NCBI GenBank assembly: GCA_019022495.1
Contig: JAFEKR010000001.1
Coordinates: 496,001-560,000, forward strand
Direction: 5' to 3'
DNA: 64,000 nt
DNA from: Epichloe hybrida
Lineage: Eukaryota; Ascomycota; Sordariomycetes; Hypocreales; Clavicipitaceae
Position numbers and translations under genes: made by a program. This document shows, in pieces, positions 31,539 through 43,439 of this stretch (position 1 is the first letter of the stretch; each line of letters begins with the position of its first letter). The notes below the pieces were generated by a model. It was not told the origin of the DNA. It did no database searches and saw only the letters and a list, made by a program, of their open reading frames with translations.

Positions 31539-34500
31539 TCACCTCCCATACTCGAGATGGGGAATAATGACCGGCCCATACTTTGTCGTGGCAGTGTATG
31601 GCCCATCCCCTTGGACGACAAAGTCCACGGCGAGACTGAGCTTGGACAGCCCATGCTGACTGCCGCTACTGATGCTCGGGTTGGGACTGAACGGGACTTG
31701 TTGCTGGTTCGCAGCCGCTTCCTGGTCGTATGCCACAAAGGTGACGTAGTTCCTGCGGCCCATGAGCTTCTTCATCTCGCGAGCGGCGCCGCTGGCGTCG
31801 GTGTGGAATATCTCCATCATATCTTCTTTCGTGTCGGAAACTTCGTGCGTCGACTTTTGGCCGTTCTTGGGCACGTAGAGCGTCTTTTGGTTGTGGAGCA
31901 GCTTGAGTATGTAGCCGCCTTGGGGGGCGCTGACGATGGGCGACGACACGATTTGGTACATGGTTTTGTGGTCGCTGGGGTGGGTTGGGTCGTGGACGAG
32001 ACCGGCGCCAGAAGCTGCGACATCTACAGTTTTTTTTCCCTCAAGTTAGCCTTCTTTGTTCTGTTCTCTTCCGTGTCGGGCTTGGGCGAGAGAGAGAGAG
32101 AGAGAGAGAGCACTTACCGCCTGACAAAAAGGTCATGCGGACGCCCTTTTGCTGCGCTATGCCCTGCAAGGTGCGGATGAAGTATGTCCTCTCCAGGTCC
32201 TTGGAGTCGTGTGTCCACATGTCCTTCAACACCTCCTGGATGTCCAGCTCTCCGAACTGGTTCAGGACATTGCCCATCAGGCCGCCTTTGCCAACCGCCT
32301 TCTTCACTTGCGAGAATCCCATGGCCACGGCCTCCTTGCCGCCGACGACGCCAGCCACCGAGCTCGTGACCTTGCCCAGGATGTTGTACGTCGTGTTGAC
32401 GGCCTTTTTGCCCGCCGCAACAGTATTGGCCAGGCTCTCTACGGCGTCCAGTCGAGGGTAGATGAGAGGGACGGACACCATCCACACCACGTGCTGCACG
32501 CTCGGGGGCAGCGTCGCTACCTTGGGGAAGATGCCTTGATACGTCGGCCCGGCCATGACGCGCGCTTGCGTCCGCTCGGAGCGACAGTCTGGTCCGACAA
32601 CCGCAATAGCCGGTCCCAGATACTTGACAAAGTGCCAACCGACGCCCGTGATGGTGAAGATGTCGTGGTCCGTGCTGACGTTTCGCATAATTTCGACCGT
32701 AGTGTGGTGTTGGAACAGGAGATACATTTCCGTGGCAATGCGCCCAATGTTTTTGAACACCGCCGAGGCTTGCATGTAGCCGGGATACGAGCCATATCCA
32801 TCAAAGCTAGACGGCACAAATAATCAGTTCTGGAACCCCATGATGGGATATAAAAAAAAAAAAAAAACACGTCAAAGGGTGGGTGGGGGTGAGAGCAGAG
32901 GAATCTTGACCTACATGTCATGATCGTTCATTTGCAAAATGTGAGGAATTTGCGCAAAGGCTTCTCGCAGAAAGGGCTGGTCAAAGTGACTGGTGTAGAA
33001 ATGGAAGTAGGCATGTGTCACGTCCTCCTCGTGTCGGGCAGTCCATTGTACATTCTTCTTGTTATCCCTTCCGCTCATTGCAAGCCATTGCTTCAGCAGA
33101 GGAACCTCTTTCCAGAGCCTATCGCCGTAGATTTGATCACCCAGGCCAAGCTGGACGTGGAATCCGCCGCAGTCCACGTTCTTCTGCAACACATCCTTCC
33201 ACATGAATCCGACGCCGCCGAGGCGAGCTCTTTCGTTTTGCGACGTACTGGTAGCAAAGTCGTTGCCCGAGTGTGCGATGAAGCGCCATCCAGTTTCGTG
33301 TCGACCGGCCACCACAAACTCGTACCGTGTACAGCCCATGTGCGATGTCACGGCATATGTCCACCGTTCCGTACCGGCATCGCTCATGGGTAAAGCAATG
33401 TCGTACTTGCAGAATGTCCATCTCTGATGGGTATAGATGGGGCGTGGTTCCAGTTGTCGCGGGTTGGGCGAGAGATCTGTGCTGGGATGAATGTGAATGG
33501 TCGGAGGTTGAGGCGCATCGGTGACGATGAGAATGCTTCCCATCCAGACACCATTCTCATGATCCATATTGACATATCGTAGGTACGGACCAAAGTATAC
33601 TCCATTCGTGGGCTGGATCCGGTACATTTCCACTCCTGCGCCGGGGGGCGGACCGGAGAACCCGGCTGCCGTAGGCGTTTGGGAAGCAACGCTCATGATG
33701 CTCTCGGCATAGCCAGGCGTGTGAGGGGAAAACATGGGCGAAGCCATGGACTGCTTCCCGAACATGGGTGAGGTCAAAGGATTTCCATACGTTGATGCCG
33801 TAGGTGAGAGTGGAGTCTGTTCGTGCTGGATAGGATTGGGGCCCTTGGGGAAGTCCCATTGCGTGGCCTGAGATGCAAGGTGGATGTAATAGTATTGGCC
33901 TGAGTTCTGGTCTAGATGAGCTATCCAGCCCTCGGGCAGTGGAGGGGGCGATGCGGGGGTTTGCGTCTGGAGAGATGTGCTCGGCGGGGCAACCGGTTGA
34001 GATGACTGCCCGTTTGCTTCTGGCCTGGGGTCGTTGGCAAAAGCGGGATGTCCTGGATGCTGAAGTGCTGGTGAAACCAGACCAGCAGCCGCCGGTTTGG
34101 TCGGCGGCGTTGAAGATGAGGAGAAGCCCGGGCCTGCCGCCGCCGCCGCCGCAGTTCCAGTAGGCGGAGTGGTTTGAGGTCGTGCAGTCGTTGCCGCGGC
34201 CGTGGCTGTTCCAGTTCCAGCGGCGCCTTGCTGAGGTCGCTGCTTCTCCTTTGGGTAGGCAGAAGTGCCGTTCGGGTTGACGCTCGAGTAGGCAGGCGGC
34301 GGCGTCTTGGCGCCCATGCGTTGGAAGTCTTGCTCCAGTACGCTGACCTGGACTGGAGCGTTCGAATCGGCCTGCCCTTGCCCCTGGTTGGAGACCTGGT
34401 TCGAGGTCTGGTTCTGGCCCGGAGGCTGCGTCGGATGGGGAGGAGCAGTAGCAGAGACGGCTCCAAGCCGCGGCTCCGGACTTGAGATGACGTTGGCGCC

Positions 34501-35156
34501 TTGATAGACGGTGGGTGGTCCAGAAGGGGCTTGATCGGGAGTTTCGGTCGGCGTCCACGGCCGTTGAGGAGGACGCTGGTTTCCATAATGTGCCAGTCTC
34601 TGAGCCGCAGCGGCGCTCTGTGCTTGGTGAGCCTGCAAGCTGGTGAGAGTCGCGGTCCCCGAGATACCAGAGGCGGCATATCGAGCTTCGATGCCCCCGC
34701 CGCCGGGAACATTCCCGGGCTCATCGATGGGCGTCTCGGGAGGGGGGGGAGAACCACGACTCGCTCGCGTGGTGGAATTTGAGGCGGTGGATGCGAGACG
34801 ATTCACTCCCTGGTCGCCGCCAACGATGGTGTGCTCGCGGTTTGGAGGCCGCAACGAAGACGAGGCATTGGTTGATGGAGGAGCGGCCGAAGCACCACCG
34901 GGGGGCGGATAGTATGTCTTTTGATAGCTTGGATAATTTGGCGCAGTGGCAGGAACAGCTGGACGGTTTTGTTCTTTCAAAGCCCGGGCAAAAAGGCCCT
35001 GGTCAGCGTCGGGACTCGACGGCGAGTGAATGACCTTGGGTGAGGCACCTCTCCTCTCAGCCAAGCCAAGCCGCTTCTCAACGAGGCTCGTGTCCAGACG
35101 AGGCGTTGTGTCGTTGTAGGCTGATCCATATGGCTTCGGCCGAGTTGGTCTGCGCA

Positions 35157-35207
<51 letters not shown>

Positions 35208-35439
35208 CACCGTCGCCGTCGTCGTCTGGGAAGGGCAGCGGTGCCGCAGAGCTCGACGCACCAGGTGGGAGAGGAAACGAGGGCCTGTTGGCGGGAGAGG
35301 CAGAGCTCCGGCCAGCAGGCTCGGGGCTTTTTGGCTTGAAGATGCGCAGCGGTTCGACGGTTGGGCTGTCACCACAGTCCTCTGGAGCCGGCTTGCTCAG
35401 GAACATCTCCTGGTCGGGTATCCCGCGACTTCTCGTCAT
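31539..35439 (-). CDS. WW-domain protein with PhoD-like phosphatase domain
   Basis: Exons 32915-35439, 32118-32806 and 31539-32023 join in phase to 1232 residues. From about residue 640 to the C-terminus it resembles the fungal PhoD-like metallophosphatase family: GPYLRYVNMDHENGVWMGSI, CTRYEFVVAGRHETGWRFIA, HVQLGLGDQIYGDRLWKEVP, then HILQMNDHDIFDGYGSYPGY across intron 1. A WW domain at about residues 499-532 (LPEGWIAHLDQNSGQYYYIH, TQWDFP) has both tryptophans and should bind Pro-rich partners. The N-terminal 450 residues are disordered, Pro/Ser-rich, with an (Asp-His)n run. The frame is open upstream to 35856, so an earlier start is possible; 35439 was chosen because upstream residues are low complexity and read through a GGGAGAC repeat. 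Substrate unknown. Confidence 0.82.
35158..35207. repeat. GTGGTC minisatellite encoding an Asp-His run
   Basis: About eight copies of GTGGTC lie inside the PhoD-like coding sequence. On the minus strand they encode alternating Asp and His, just after an acidic DDDGDGDD. Confidence 0.9.
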
Positions 35440-36811
35440 CTCGCACAACGGGTTGTGGCGGTGGCGGATGATGGCCTCGAACAAGCTTCCCCCCTCTGTT
35501 TCTCGCGGACGAGCTCGCGCACGCACACCCCGTATATCAATCACTATTTCCGGGAATCGACCGGTTCTTCTCAGGTTCTTCTCAGACGGCCGCTTGAGTG
35601 ACGTGTATTTATCAACGGCGGCCTCAGCCAAGAATGGCACGATGCGTGGGAGAGTCACTCGCTCCGTGGAGGTGCTCGCCCAACCTGCCAAGCTATCCGA
35701 GGGGAGGCGGGGCTCGCTCGAGCAGTTCAACTGGTTGCTTCTCCAACAACGGGAGACGGGAGACGGGAGACGGGAGACGGGAGACGGGACGGGTCGCAGA
35801 ATAGGCCGCCCAAATATAGCAGAATCAGGGAGGGAGCAAAATGCAAATGGAAACAAACGATGGCTCTCACGACCAAAAGAAGAGTTGTTTTATTATTACA
35901 CAAGGAGAGAAAAAAACATGAGGAACAGGCACAACCCTCATCCCAGTTCCTGTCATGCACAGCAATGCGGCCGGGCGCCTCGTTGCAGCTTCTTAGTGGC
36001 CAGCACCGTCCGTTGGGCATTGGCGACGTCCTCTGTATTACAGTGGGGTGTAGTCCGTACCCTCTCTCCTCTCCTGCCATGCGTGCCGTGGCCCATGATT
36101 GGCCGTCTAGCTTCATTGCCCACAGTTGAAGCACAGTTGAAGCGCCGAGGCTAGATGGGACGTTGGCCAGAGAGAGCCGTTGTCGAAGCGCCGTGATTAA
36201 TAATACTACGGCCCACGGATCCGTACGGGAGTAACCAATGGCTTGCGCCAGGCTGGTTGGCCCCTTCTTTCAGTCGCCCATCGGACCACTTCCAGGCATT
36301 GGAAGATTGAGTGCGTAATGAATAGTTCAAACTACGTCCGTAGACTGCTTCTGTTGAATAACCCCCGTAGTAGAGGCCCATGTACATACATGATACAGCC
36401 TTAGGGCATCGAGGGCATTGGTAAAGTGCCGAGTCGCAGATGTGGTTATAAATTCCCCGCTGACTTGACATGTATGGGAATTACGTACGTCCCTTTCCAT
36501 CATCAGCAGACATCACCCGCACATGCAACTGATTTGACCAATGCCGATGCACCAACGGACCACGACTCTCTGCTTGCGCGACCACCTCGTGTCCGTTAAT
36601 TATTGCGCCAACGATTCTCTGCCCATCTAGGCATCCTTGCGTGCCAAACTCCTCTGATCTCTTTCTCACAATGCTTTTTGTGTATCGTATGTCATGTCCA
36701 AGAAAAATTACCCTCCCCCCCCCCCCACACTAATGTATGTATTCATGACAAAGAATTGCGCATCGTCTTTCCTCCCTTTTCTCTGTATACCGAGAGAGAG
36801 AGTGTCTCCCT
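35440..36811. other. Intergenic region, upstream of the PhoD-like gene
   Basis: It holds a GGGAGAC tandem repeat (35751-35790), probable promoter sequence of the PhoD-like gene, and the 3' region of erj5. A C-run at 36714-36725 and a GA-rich stretch at 36790-36805 are also present. Open frames of up to about 100 codons on both strands carry no recognisable motif. Confidence 0.5.
35751..35790. repeat. GGGAGAC tandem repeat
   Basis: Five full copies and a partial copy of GGGAGAC, about 310 bp upstream of the chosen PhoD-like start codon. Confidence 0.9.
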
Positions 36812-38184
36812 TTACCTCTTCTTGTTCTTGCGCTTGCTCGACTTGCCGCTCTTTTCCATGCCAGAGGACTTTGCCTTACCGAGAGAGTCGGTGCTCTTGT
36901 CCAGGAGCTCAAAGTCAGAATCGCTGGGTGTTCTTTGGGCCGCATCCGTCTCTTCCTCGACTTCAGACACGTCAGATTCAACTTCGGCGTCCTTTTTGGC
37001 AATAAAACGGCCAAGGGTCAGGTCAAAGACGTAGAGGGGCAGTCGGACGACGGCAGTATCGCTGAACGTAGGCTGCGCCAACTCGTTTGGCTGTTACCGT
37101 GTTAGAATGTCTGACTATCAAAATGACGATGCGGCCGACTTGGGGCGGATTGAATGCTTACATCGAGAAGATATTCATTCACAACGCCGTCCTCGTCCTG
37201 CCCTTCCAAGTAGACATCGCCGAGAGAATCCACAACGAGAATCTTTCCATTCTCGGCCACAACCCTCCGGCGAACACCAGTAGGACCGGCCGAGGCATCG
37301 CGAGAAGCAGCAGTGGTCTTCTTGGTCGCCTTCTTGGGCCGTCCTCGGCCAGTATCCCTCTTGACTTCCTTTTGCTGCACGCGGCGCTCCCTGCGGTTCT
37401 GGGGAACTGCTGCAGGAGCATCCTCTTCCTCATCAGGAGGTGTCGCTGGAGCAGATGACTGCGGCTCGATGTTTGGAATGCCGAGGTTGCCACCCCATGC
37501 AGTATCCCTGGCGAACTTGACGTAGCGCTCGACAAACTCCCGCTGTCGTTTCCAGCTCATGTAGAGAATGAGATAATGGATAGCGCCGCCGCCGACGATG
37601 AACAAGCCAACCATGACTGTTCCCAGGCCAGGACGGTATCTGCTGTAGTAGTAGTCGGTGCCCTTCCACAAAGGAAATCCATTGGCAAGGAAGTGGTCGT
37701 AACGATCTCGGCCAGGTCCTTTCAGGATGTTGGCAATCAGCATAAGACGAGTCTGGCGCTCAGAAGCTTGCTTGACGGCAGTCTTGACCTCTGACGAGGT
37801 TGGCTGCTTCATGGTGCCGTCGCCCTTGCCGCCAGCCTGCTTGATGCGCTCCGATCGCAACCGTTGTTTGACCTTGTCGGGATGTAGTGCAACAGTCTTC
37901 TTGCGGTACGCCTTCTGGATGTCTTCGAAAGAGGCGACGGGGGAGACACCAAGAATGTCGTAGAATGTAGCGGCAGCATCAGCCTCGTGAGCAGATATTT
38001 CATCTCGAATTCGAAAGATCTCACGGTCTGAGAGCCCAAGTCAGCAATTCGTAGTTGCGCGATAGGAGCGAGAACCTCGTTGCCAAATCAAACAGAGCAT
38101 CGGCTTACCTTCTTTGCTCCATGCCGCCGTCAGAGGCGTCAGTAGGGACAGTAGTAGCCCAACGGAGAGACATGCGATCTTCAT
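36812..38184 (-). CDS. erj5: ER membrane J-domain protein, Erj5 type
   Basis: Exons 38109-38184, 37162-38027 and 36812-37090 join in phase to 406 residues. The first exon is a signal peptide (MKIACLSVGLLLSLLTPLTA). The J domain follows: FYDILGVSPVASFEDIQKAY and, with the HPD triad intact, VALHPDK (about residues 47-80). A transmembrane segment (MVGLFIVGGGAIHYLILYM) lies near residues 160-182. The C-terminal half is basic, Lys-rich and probably cytosolic, with an acidic patch (DVSEVEEETDAA) and a Lys/Arg-rich end. Such proteins stimulate an Hsp70 (Kar2/BiP) from the ER membrane. The 81-bp first intron separates the signal peptide from the J domain, so a search starting from the long frame would miss the targeting sequence. 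Confidence 0.88.
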
Positions 38185-38675
38185 AGCGACGAAGAGTGGC
38201 GCGTACCTTGGGCACGTATCGCACAGGAGGATCGAAGTGTGTTGGATGCACAAATCGACGTGCTTTTGATGGAAGGGGAAAAAGAATGGGAATCAATGTC
38301 TGGCTGTGGTACGTGGTACGAGTAAGGCCAGGTGGCTCATCAGGAAGCAGGAGCAGGCGACTTTCAGGGTCTGGTCTGGTCTGGTCTGGTCTGGTCTGGT
38401 CGCTTTATTACCGACCTCACGAGTGCCAGGCCAGCTGGACTCCGGCCATGGCTAGCGCCGTCTTAGCGTCTGGCCTGCGGCAGCGCGCGCGGCAGGGCAC
38501 ATGAAGGGCACCGAATTGATCTTATCTCTGTCAGGCTATTTCGCCGAGGATCAGGGAGCAAACTGCGACGACGGCATTTCCACACACGGCCGGGGAATCT
38601 CACACATGATGAGCAATCGTGTCACAAAAAAAAAAACAAAGAAAAAACCAAAGAAAAAACCAAAGAAAAAACCCT
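38185..38675. other. Promoter region of erj5 and 3' side of the G-patch gene
   Basis: A (GGTCT)n repeat at 38368-38401 lies about 190 bp upstream of the erj5 start. Three copies of a 12-base A-rich unit (AAAGAAAAAACC type) at about 38630-38672 directly follow the G-patch stop codon. No gene is seen. Confidence 0.6.
38368..38401. repeat. GGTCT tandem repeat
   Basis: About seven copies of the 5-base unit GGTCT, upstream of erj5. Confidence 0.9.
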
Positions 38676-39653
38676 TCAATCGTGATCCTCCTCGGCTGCT
38701 CCCGGACACCCCTCCAGTCCCTCGCTCTCGTACTGCATCTTACACCAAAAGCAGTACCAATGCCTCTCCCGCAAGTATCCCACCAGCTTTTCCAGCCGCT
38801 CCACCGGCCGCAAGGCATTGAATGCATCCAGTTCCTCGTCCTCTTCATCCAGATCCTGCGCAGTAACGTACGTCGTCTTCTTCTTGCCCAGCGCCCTCTT
38901 GTCATCCTCGTCCTCGTCCTCGTCATCGTACGTAGGCAGCCGTGAGAGCGACTGCTCCAAGTCATACCGCATCCGTCTATCGCGCTCTTTCTCTTCCCTA
39001 TATCGTATCAACCCGCGATAGAGAACGGGGATTGATCTCAGTAGCCGCGACGAGGGATTTCCCGGCTGCTGCTTAGCTGATGCCTCTGCATCTTTCTGCG
39101 GCTCGGACTCCTCATCCATTCGCTCAGCAACTCGCTGTGCAGCTTGGAACTGTTTCTCCAGTCTCTCGTCCTCTCTCTCCTTCCGTACCCGATCCCGGTA
39201 CTCATCCGGGTCAACCTTGACAGTCTTGATGTCTCGTTTCTCCATGGCGTCTTGTAGCTTCCTCTTCTTCTCGCTCTCCATGCCGATTCCACCGCGGTCC
39301 TCCTTCAAGCTGACCTTGATCGGTTCTGTGATCTGGGCAGTATCCCCGTCATCAGTCGGCTTACCCAGCCCTCCTCCTGTAAACCCCATTTTTGCCATCA
39401 TCGCGAAACCTTTGCTTTTTTTGACCGTTGGCGCATCGAGCATGGATGTTGAGAGAGCCTTTTCCCTTGCTGCGGCCTCCTCCTCGGCGAGCTGCGCTTT
39501 TGATTTGACTGCACCCCTGGCGAGAGCTTCCTTCTTCAAACGCTGGGTCCTTTGTAAAGAAGTTTCTTTCACCGGGATTGTCTCCTCAAATGTCATATTC
39601 ATGTAGTCATCTTCATCATCGCTGGGTGCAGCAGCATTCTGTGAGGGGACCAT
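38676..39653 (-). CDS. G-patch domain protein, GPATCH11/CCDC75 type
   Basis: An uninterrupted frame gives 325 residues from the first ATG (39651-39653); the frame is open a little further upstream without an ATG, so a short 5' exon is possible. The start region has the acidic DDEDDYMNMTFEE block typical of the family. The G-patch (about 78-130) reads KGFAMMAKMGFTGGGLGK, then IKVSLKEDRGGIGMES. Basic coiled sequence follows (RDRVRKEREDERLEKQFQAA). The C-terminus matches the DUF4187 region: VERLEKLVGYLRERHWYCFW, CKMQYES and GCPGAAEEDHD. G-patch proteins usually activate DEAH helicases in RNA processing; that role is inferred. Confidence 0.9.
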   Translation of the reverse strand: MVPSQNAAAPSDDEDDYMNMTFEETIPVKETSLQRTQRLKKEALARGAVKSKAQLAEEEAAAREKALSTSMLDAPTVKKSKGFAMMAKMGFTGGGLGKPTDDGDTAQITEPIKVSLKEDRGGIGMESEKKRKLQDAMEKRDIKTVKVDPDEYRDRVRKEREDERLEKQFQAAQRVAERMDEESEPQKDAEASAKQQPGNPSSRLLRSIPVLYRGLIRYREEKERDRRMRYDLEQSLSRLPTYDDEDEDEDDKRALGKKKTTYVTAQDLDEEDEELDAFNALRPVERLEKLVGYLRERHWYCFWCKMQYESEGLEGCPGAAEEDHD

Positions 39654-40232
39654 TGCGCCACTGTCTTCAGCGGACTCGTGCGATTGATCTATCAAGGGTC
39701 AAATCCGATCGATTAAGAAGGAACATGAATGTATGGCACAAGTGAAAGCATCGGCAGCGATTATGTGATTGCGGCAGCGATTGACATTGAGAAAGAGGTC
39801 GTGCCAACTTTGGAGCATGAATGAATGTTTCAACGACGATGGATTTAAAAGTGTGAGCCACAACAAGACGCTGGTGGCCCTCTCTGTACCAGGGCCGCCT
39901 ACAGGGTGTTCCACTTTCTTCTCCTCAACTCCGACAATGCATTTTATCTTGGAATCAACGTAAGCTCTCTTCTTTTGCCAGTTTAGATAGATACTCCTCT
40001 TTTACGCCAAAGGTGTCAAAGAGCTCTTTAGATTCCAGAATAGGACGACTCCTTTTTTGTTACCAGTCACACATAGTCGACGGCGAATGACGAAGCCTTG
40101 CAGACTATTCATTAGTCACCACAAACCATCATTGACAATTCACAGTCTGATCGGCTTGAACTCCTTTTTTGGTTGGAAGGAACATTTTTTTTTTGGTTGG
40201 AACACGGATGGAAATTAAATGAAATACCCCTG
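39654..40232. other. Intergenic region, G-patch promoter and nop14 3' side
   Basis: Nothing coding is recognised. Frames of 60-70 codons occur at 39667-39963 on both strands without motifs. A possible 5' exon of the G-patch gene would lie here but could not be placed. Confidence 0.5.
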
Positions 40233-43049
40233 CTACTTGTCGTTTGCCCGTTTCCTCGCTTTCCTCTCCCGCTCGTATGCATTTGACTCCCGTCCTTCCT
40301 CGCTTTGAATTTCGGCCACCAACCTCTTGAACTTCTTCTCGTAAGCCTCGTCTTTGGCCTTCTTGACACGCAAGTTCTCTCTGGCCATGAAATTGGCGTC
40401 CTTCCTGAGCTCCCGCATGGCGCCCTTGCGTTCTTTTTTGTGCTCGGCCTTGAGTTTGGCCAGTTCAGCTCGTTCACGGTCGGGGTCGTAGTGTTTGTCG
40501 GGATCAAACGTCTCCTCAAACTTGGGAATATAAGTTTTGATGGCGAGTGGACGATGATGATGAAGTTCCAGCGGTCGGCGAGATATTTGTGCCAAGCTTT
40601 CCATGCGATTTAACTTGGCTGTGAGTTTCTCCGCCTTTTCAATCACTTGTGTGGGGAGATGCAATCGATTCGACTTGCTCGTGAGATGTTTCAGAACGTT
40701 TGTCCCTTGACCAAACGTCTCCAAAAATGCGTCTTGGCCAGTCCATAAATCTGCAGCAGCATCTAAGACGTCCAATACAGTGCTCATCGTTGAGACCTTG
40801 GCCGACACTGAGGCTTCCATCGCGGTGCAATCGGAGAAAGTCAACTTTCTGACTGTACCGGCAGTTGCTTTTTGTGCCCTAACAGCCGGTGGAGGCTTAT
40901 GACACGGAAAATTGCCCAACTTCTCGTTCGACGCAACGGGAGACAAAGCACACAACGTATTCAAACAAAAGTTTGGCACTTCTGGAACGAACCTCTTTGA
41001 AAGCTGCTGGTATTGCAACGACAAGATGGCAAGGTAGGCACCAGTGGAGTAGTCGGCCAGTTTTTGCGGGACCTTTTGACCCAAAAACCTGCCCATCGTG
41101 AGCATTGCTGGTGTGACGACCTGGTGGAAGTGATCAGAAGTGGGAAACGTCGTGCTGATGGCTGTCAATAGGACAAGATCGGATGGCTGTAGCGCAAGTG
41201 GACGGCTATGGCTAATCTCTTCGATATGGTGTCGGAATCTTTTGCCGATTTCGGAAGGAAACATTTTGGAGAGCGAATGGATGTGACGGATCAGACTCTC
41301 CAACACGGAGAAAGATGGCGATGACTCTACATCCCAAGGTAAACATATGAAGTCGACCAAGATCGCAGCAAAGTTGCTGAGTCTTTCTTTGTTCTTGCTG
41401 TCGAGCTTGGGATGATGTAGCGCTCGAATTCGTTGAACGATGATGGGCAAGTTCTTAGGAGGAAATGCCCTGATGGCAGACTGAAACTCCTCGCATGTTT
41501 GCGGACAAGGGAATGTATAGGGCAAGCCGTGCTCGTCTGACTTCTGTGGCGCATCGGCATTTGCTGCCGAGTCGGTAATCCGAAAGACCGGATTTCTGGC
41601 CTCCTCCTCATTCAGCAAGCCTTGGGTGAATTCATCTTCCTCTTCACCAGCATCAAGCTGAGAATTATCGCCATCATCATCCTCAGATTCATTGTCGCTG
41701 TCGACAAGCTCCAGGTCTGAGCCACTAGCGACAAGGTCATCGTCAATTATAAAGTCATCTTCGTCATCGAATCCCAGCTCTGTAGCAGTTGGCCGAGTTT
41801 TGATGCCACGACCCAGACCAAAACCATCGTCCTCGTCGTCCTCGTCTTCCTCCACGGCCATTCTGTTCGCCTCTTCTGAAACCTTCTTCTTGCCCTCGTC
41901 CTCGTCACTATCCCCTTCACTATCCGTCACCTGTTCTCCCATCATACGCCTCTGGCGTTTGTTTTCTAGCTCCTTCAACCGTTTGGCTTCCCCCTCTGCC
42001 CTTTCTTCTTCCGTTTTAGTGCGTTCGGCTGGCTGAGCGCGTCTGTCCTGTGCCAGCTTCTTCACCTCAAGGTCAAAGTTTCGGTCAAAAGCGTCCCGAT
42101 CAACTCCAGCGATCGCGGGTTTGGGAGCAGCATCGGCACCGCCCGGTCGCTGGACGCCCTGTTTAGAGGCGAGAAGCATCTGGATACTGTGTAATTCTTT
42201 GTCCAACTCCTCTCGCAAACCCTTATCAACCACTTTAGCCGCTTTTCGCTCATATTTGTGCATCTTTGATTTTTCAATAAGCTCTTCCAAGAACTCCTTC
42301 TTTGTCTTCTTCCTCTTTGGCTGGTCCTTTTCTGAATCTTCCTCATTACCAGTCTCTGCCAGAGACCGCAATCGCTTGAGTCTTTGCCGTTCTCTCACGG
42401 AACCGTCACTGTCGTAATCGAGTTCCAGTTCGTCTTCGTGAAAGTCGTCGTCTTCAAACTCCAGTGTCTTGCCCATATGTGTCAGGCCTTCCATCGGAAT
42501 GTCATCTTCAAGATCGAACAATGCGCTCTTCTTGTGGCTTCGTTGCTTTTCTCTCGCGAATCGTTCAAGCATCTTGTCTTCAGGAGCCATCGTGGGATCA
42601 TTTTCACCGAAACGTTTGTCGAGAATGCCTCCGACTTTGTTGCGTCGCTGCATATCTACCAAAAGAGTTTCTCGTCTCTTCAGTTGGAGATGATAGAGTT
42701 AGAAACAGTCTATTGCGATAGATATGAAGGCTGAATAGGGAAATCTTACCCTTTCTTCACCCATGGCTTTTGCAACTCCAGGTCTCCCTCGAATTCCCTT
42801 AGCTGCATCTCCAGTAGCAACTCGATTAGATGTCACCTCGAATTTGGGACCTCGCGCAGCGTGCTTCAAATCAAAAGGGTTGAATTGTTCACGAATGCTG
42901 CCTAAAACGACGCCTCGTTGTAGCCGCTTGTCGTTGCGGGCCTTGCCCTCCTCAGCATTCTTGCGCCTTTGTTTCTTCGATTGCTGCGGTCCAGTAATAC
43001 CTTGCTCTCTCAAAGACGCCTTGAGGCGCTTGAGTTGCGATCCAGCCAT
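40233..43049 (-). CDS. nop14: Nop14, SSU processome protein
   Basis: Exons 42750-43049 and 40233-42677 give 914 residues. Nop14 acts in the nucleolus in the U3 SSU processome and is needed for 18S rRNA maturation and 40S export. The start MAGSQLKRLKASLREQGITG was chosen over an upstream ATG because it gives the conserved N-terminus, followed by NPFDLKHAARGPKFEV. Then come QRRNKVGGILDKRFGENDPT, several long acidic stretches, a helical core (LPYTFPCPQTCEEFQSAIRA, VILVD-like and VVTPAMLTMGRFLGQK), and the basic C-terminus with KTYIPKFEETFDPDKHYDPD and RRELRK-like repeats. The 72-bp intron splits the conserved MGEER/RETLLVDMQ junction in phase 0. Confidence 0.95.
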
Positions 43050-43439
43050 GGTTAAAAAAAAGTCGACGGCCGACACCAAGATGTTTGCTGGTTTCGGGCA
43101 GCAGGACACTGCAACACTCAAACACAACGTAAATTTTTTTTGACGTTGCAAATTTATCGATAAGAAATATGGGGCGACTAATAGTAGGAACGTACGGATC
43201 CGTATATTTGTACAACGGATTACATACAGATTACGGATGCATCACGAGGTACATGACATTCCGACAGCTAGTCCCAATGAGGGTCAAGGTTTTGGCGGTG
43301 GCCAGAGGCAGAATCAGACTGATGTCACAAAAATTTACACAAGAGACCACAGGCATATACGGAACAAGGTGTTAATTTAACGACGGTGCATGAGCAAACA
43401 AATCATGAATACGACCATCACCACACACTAGCTTTCATT
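43050..43439. promoter_or_regulatory. Divergent promoter region, nop14 and membrane-anchored gene
   Basis: A 390-bp gap separates two outward-reading genes and must hold both start regions. No TATA-like element was clear. ATGGTT at nop14 is followed by a run of seven A/T bases. Confidence 0.5.

Noticed and set aside
31557..32823. Plus-strand frames of more than 200 codons
   Set aside because: They are the antisense of the PhoD-like exons, whose conserved protein reads on the minus strand.
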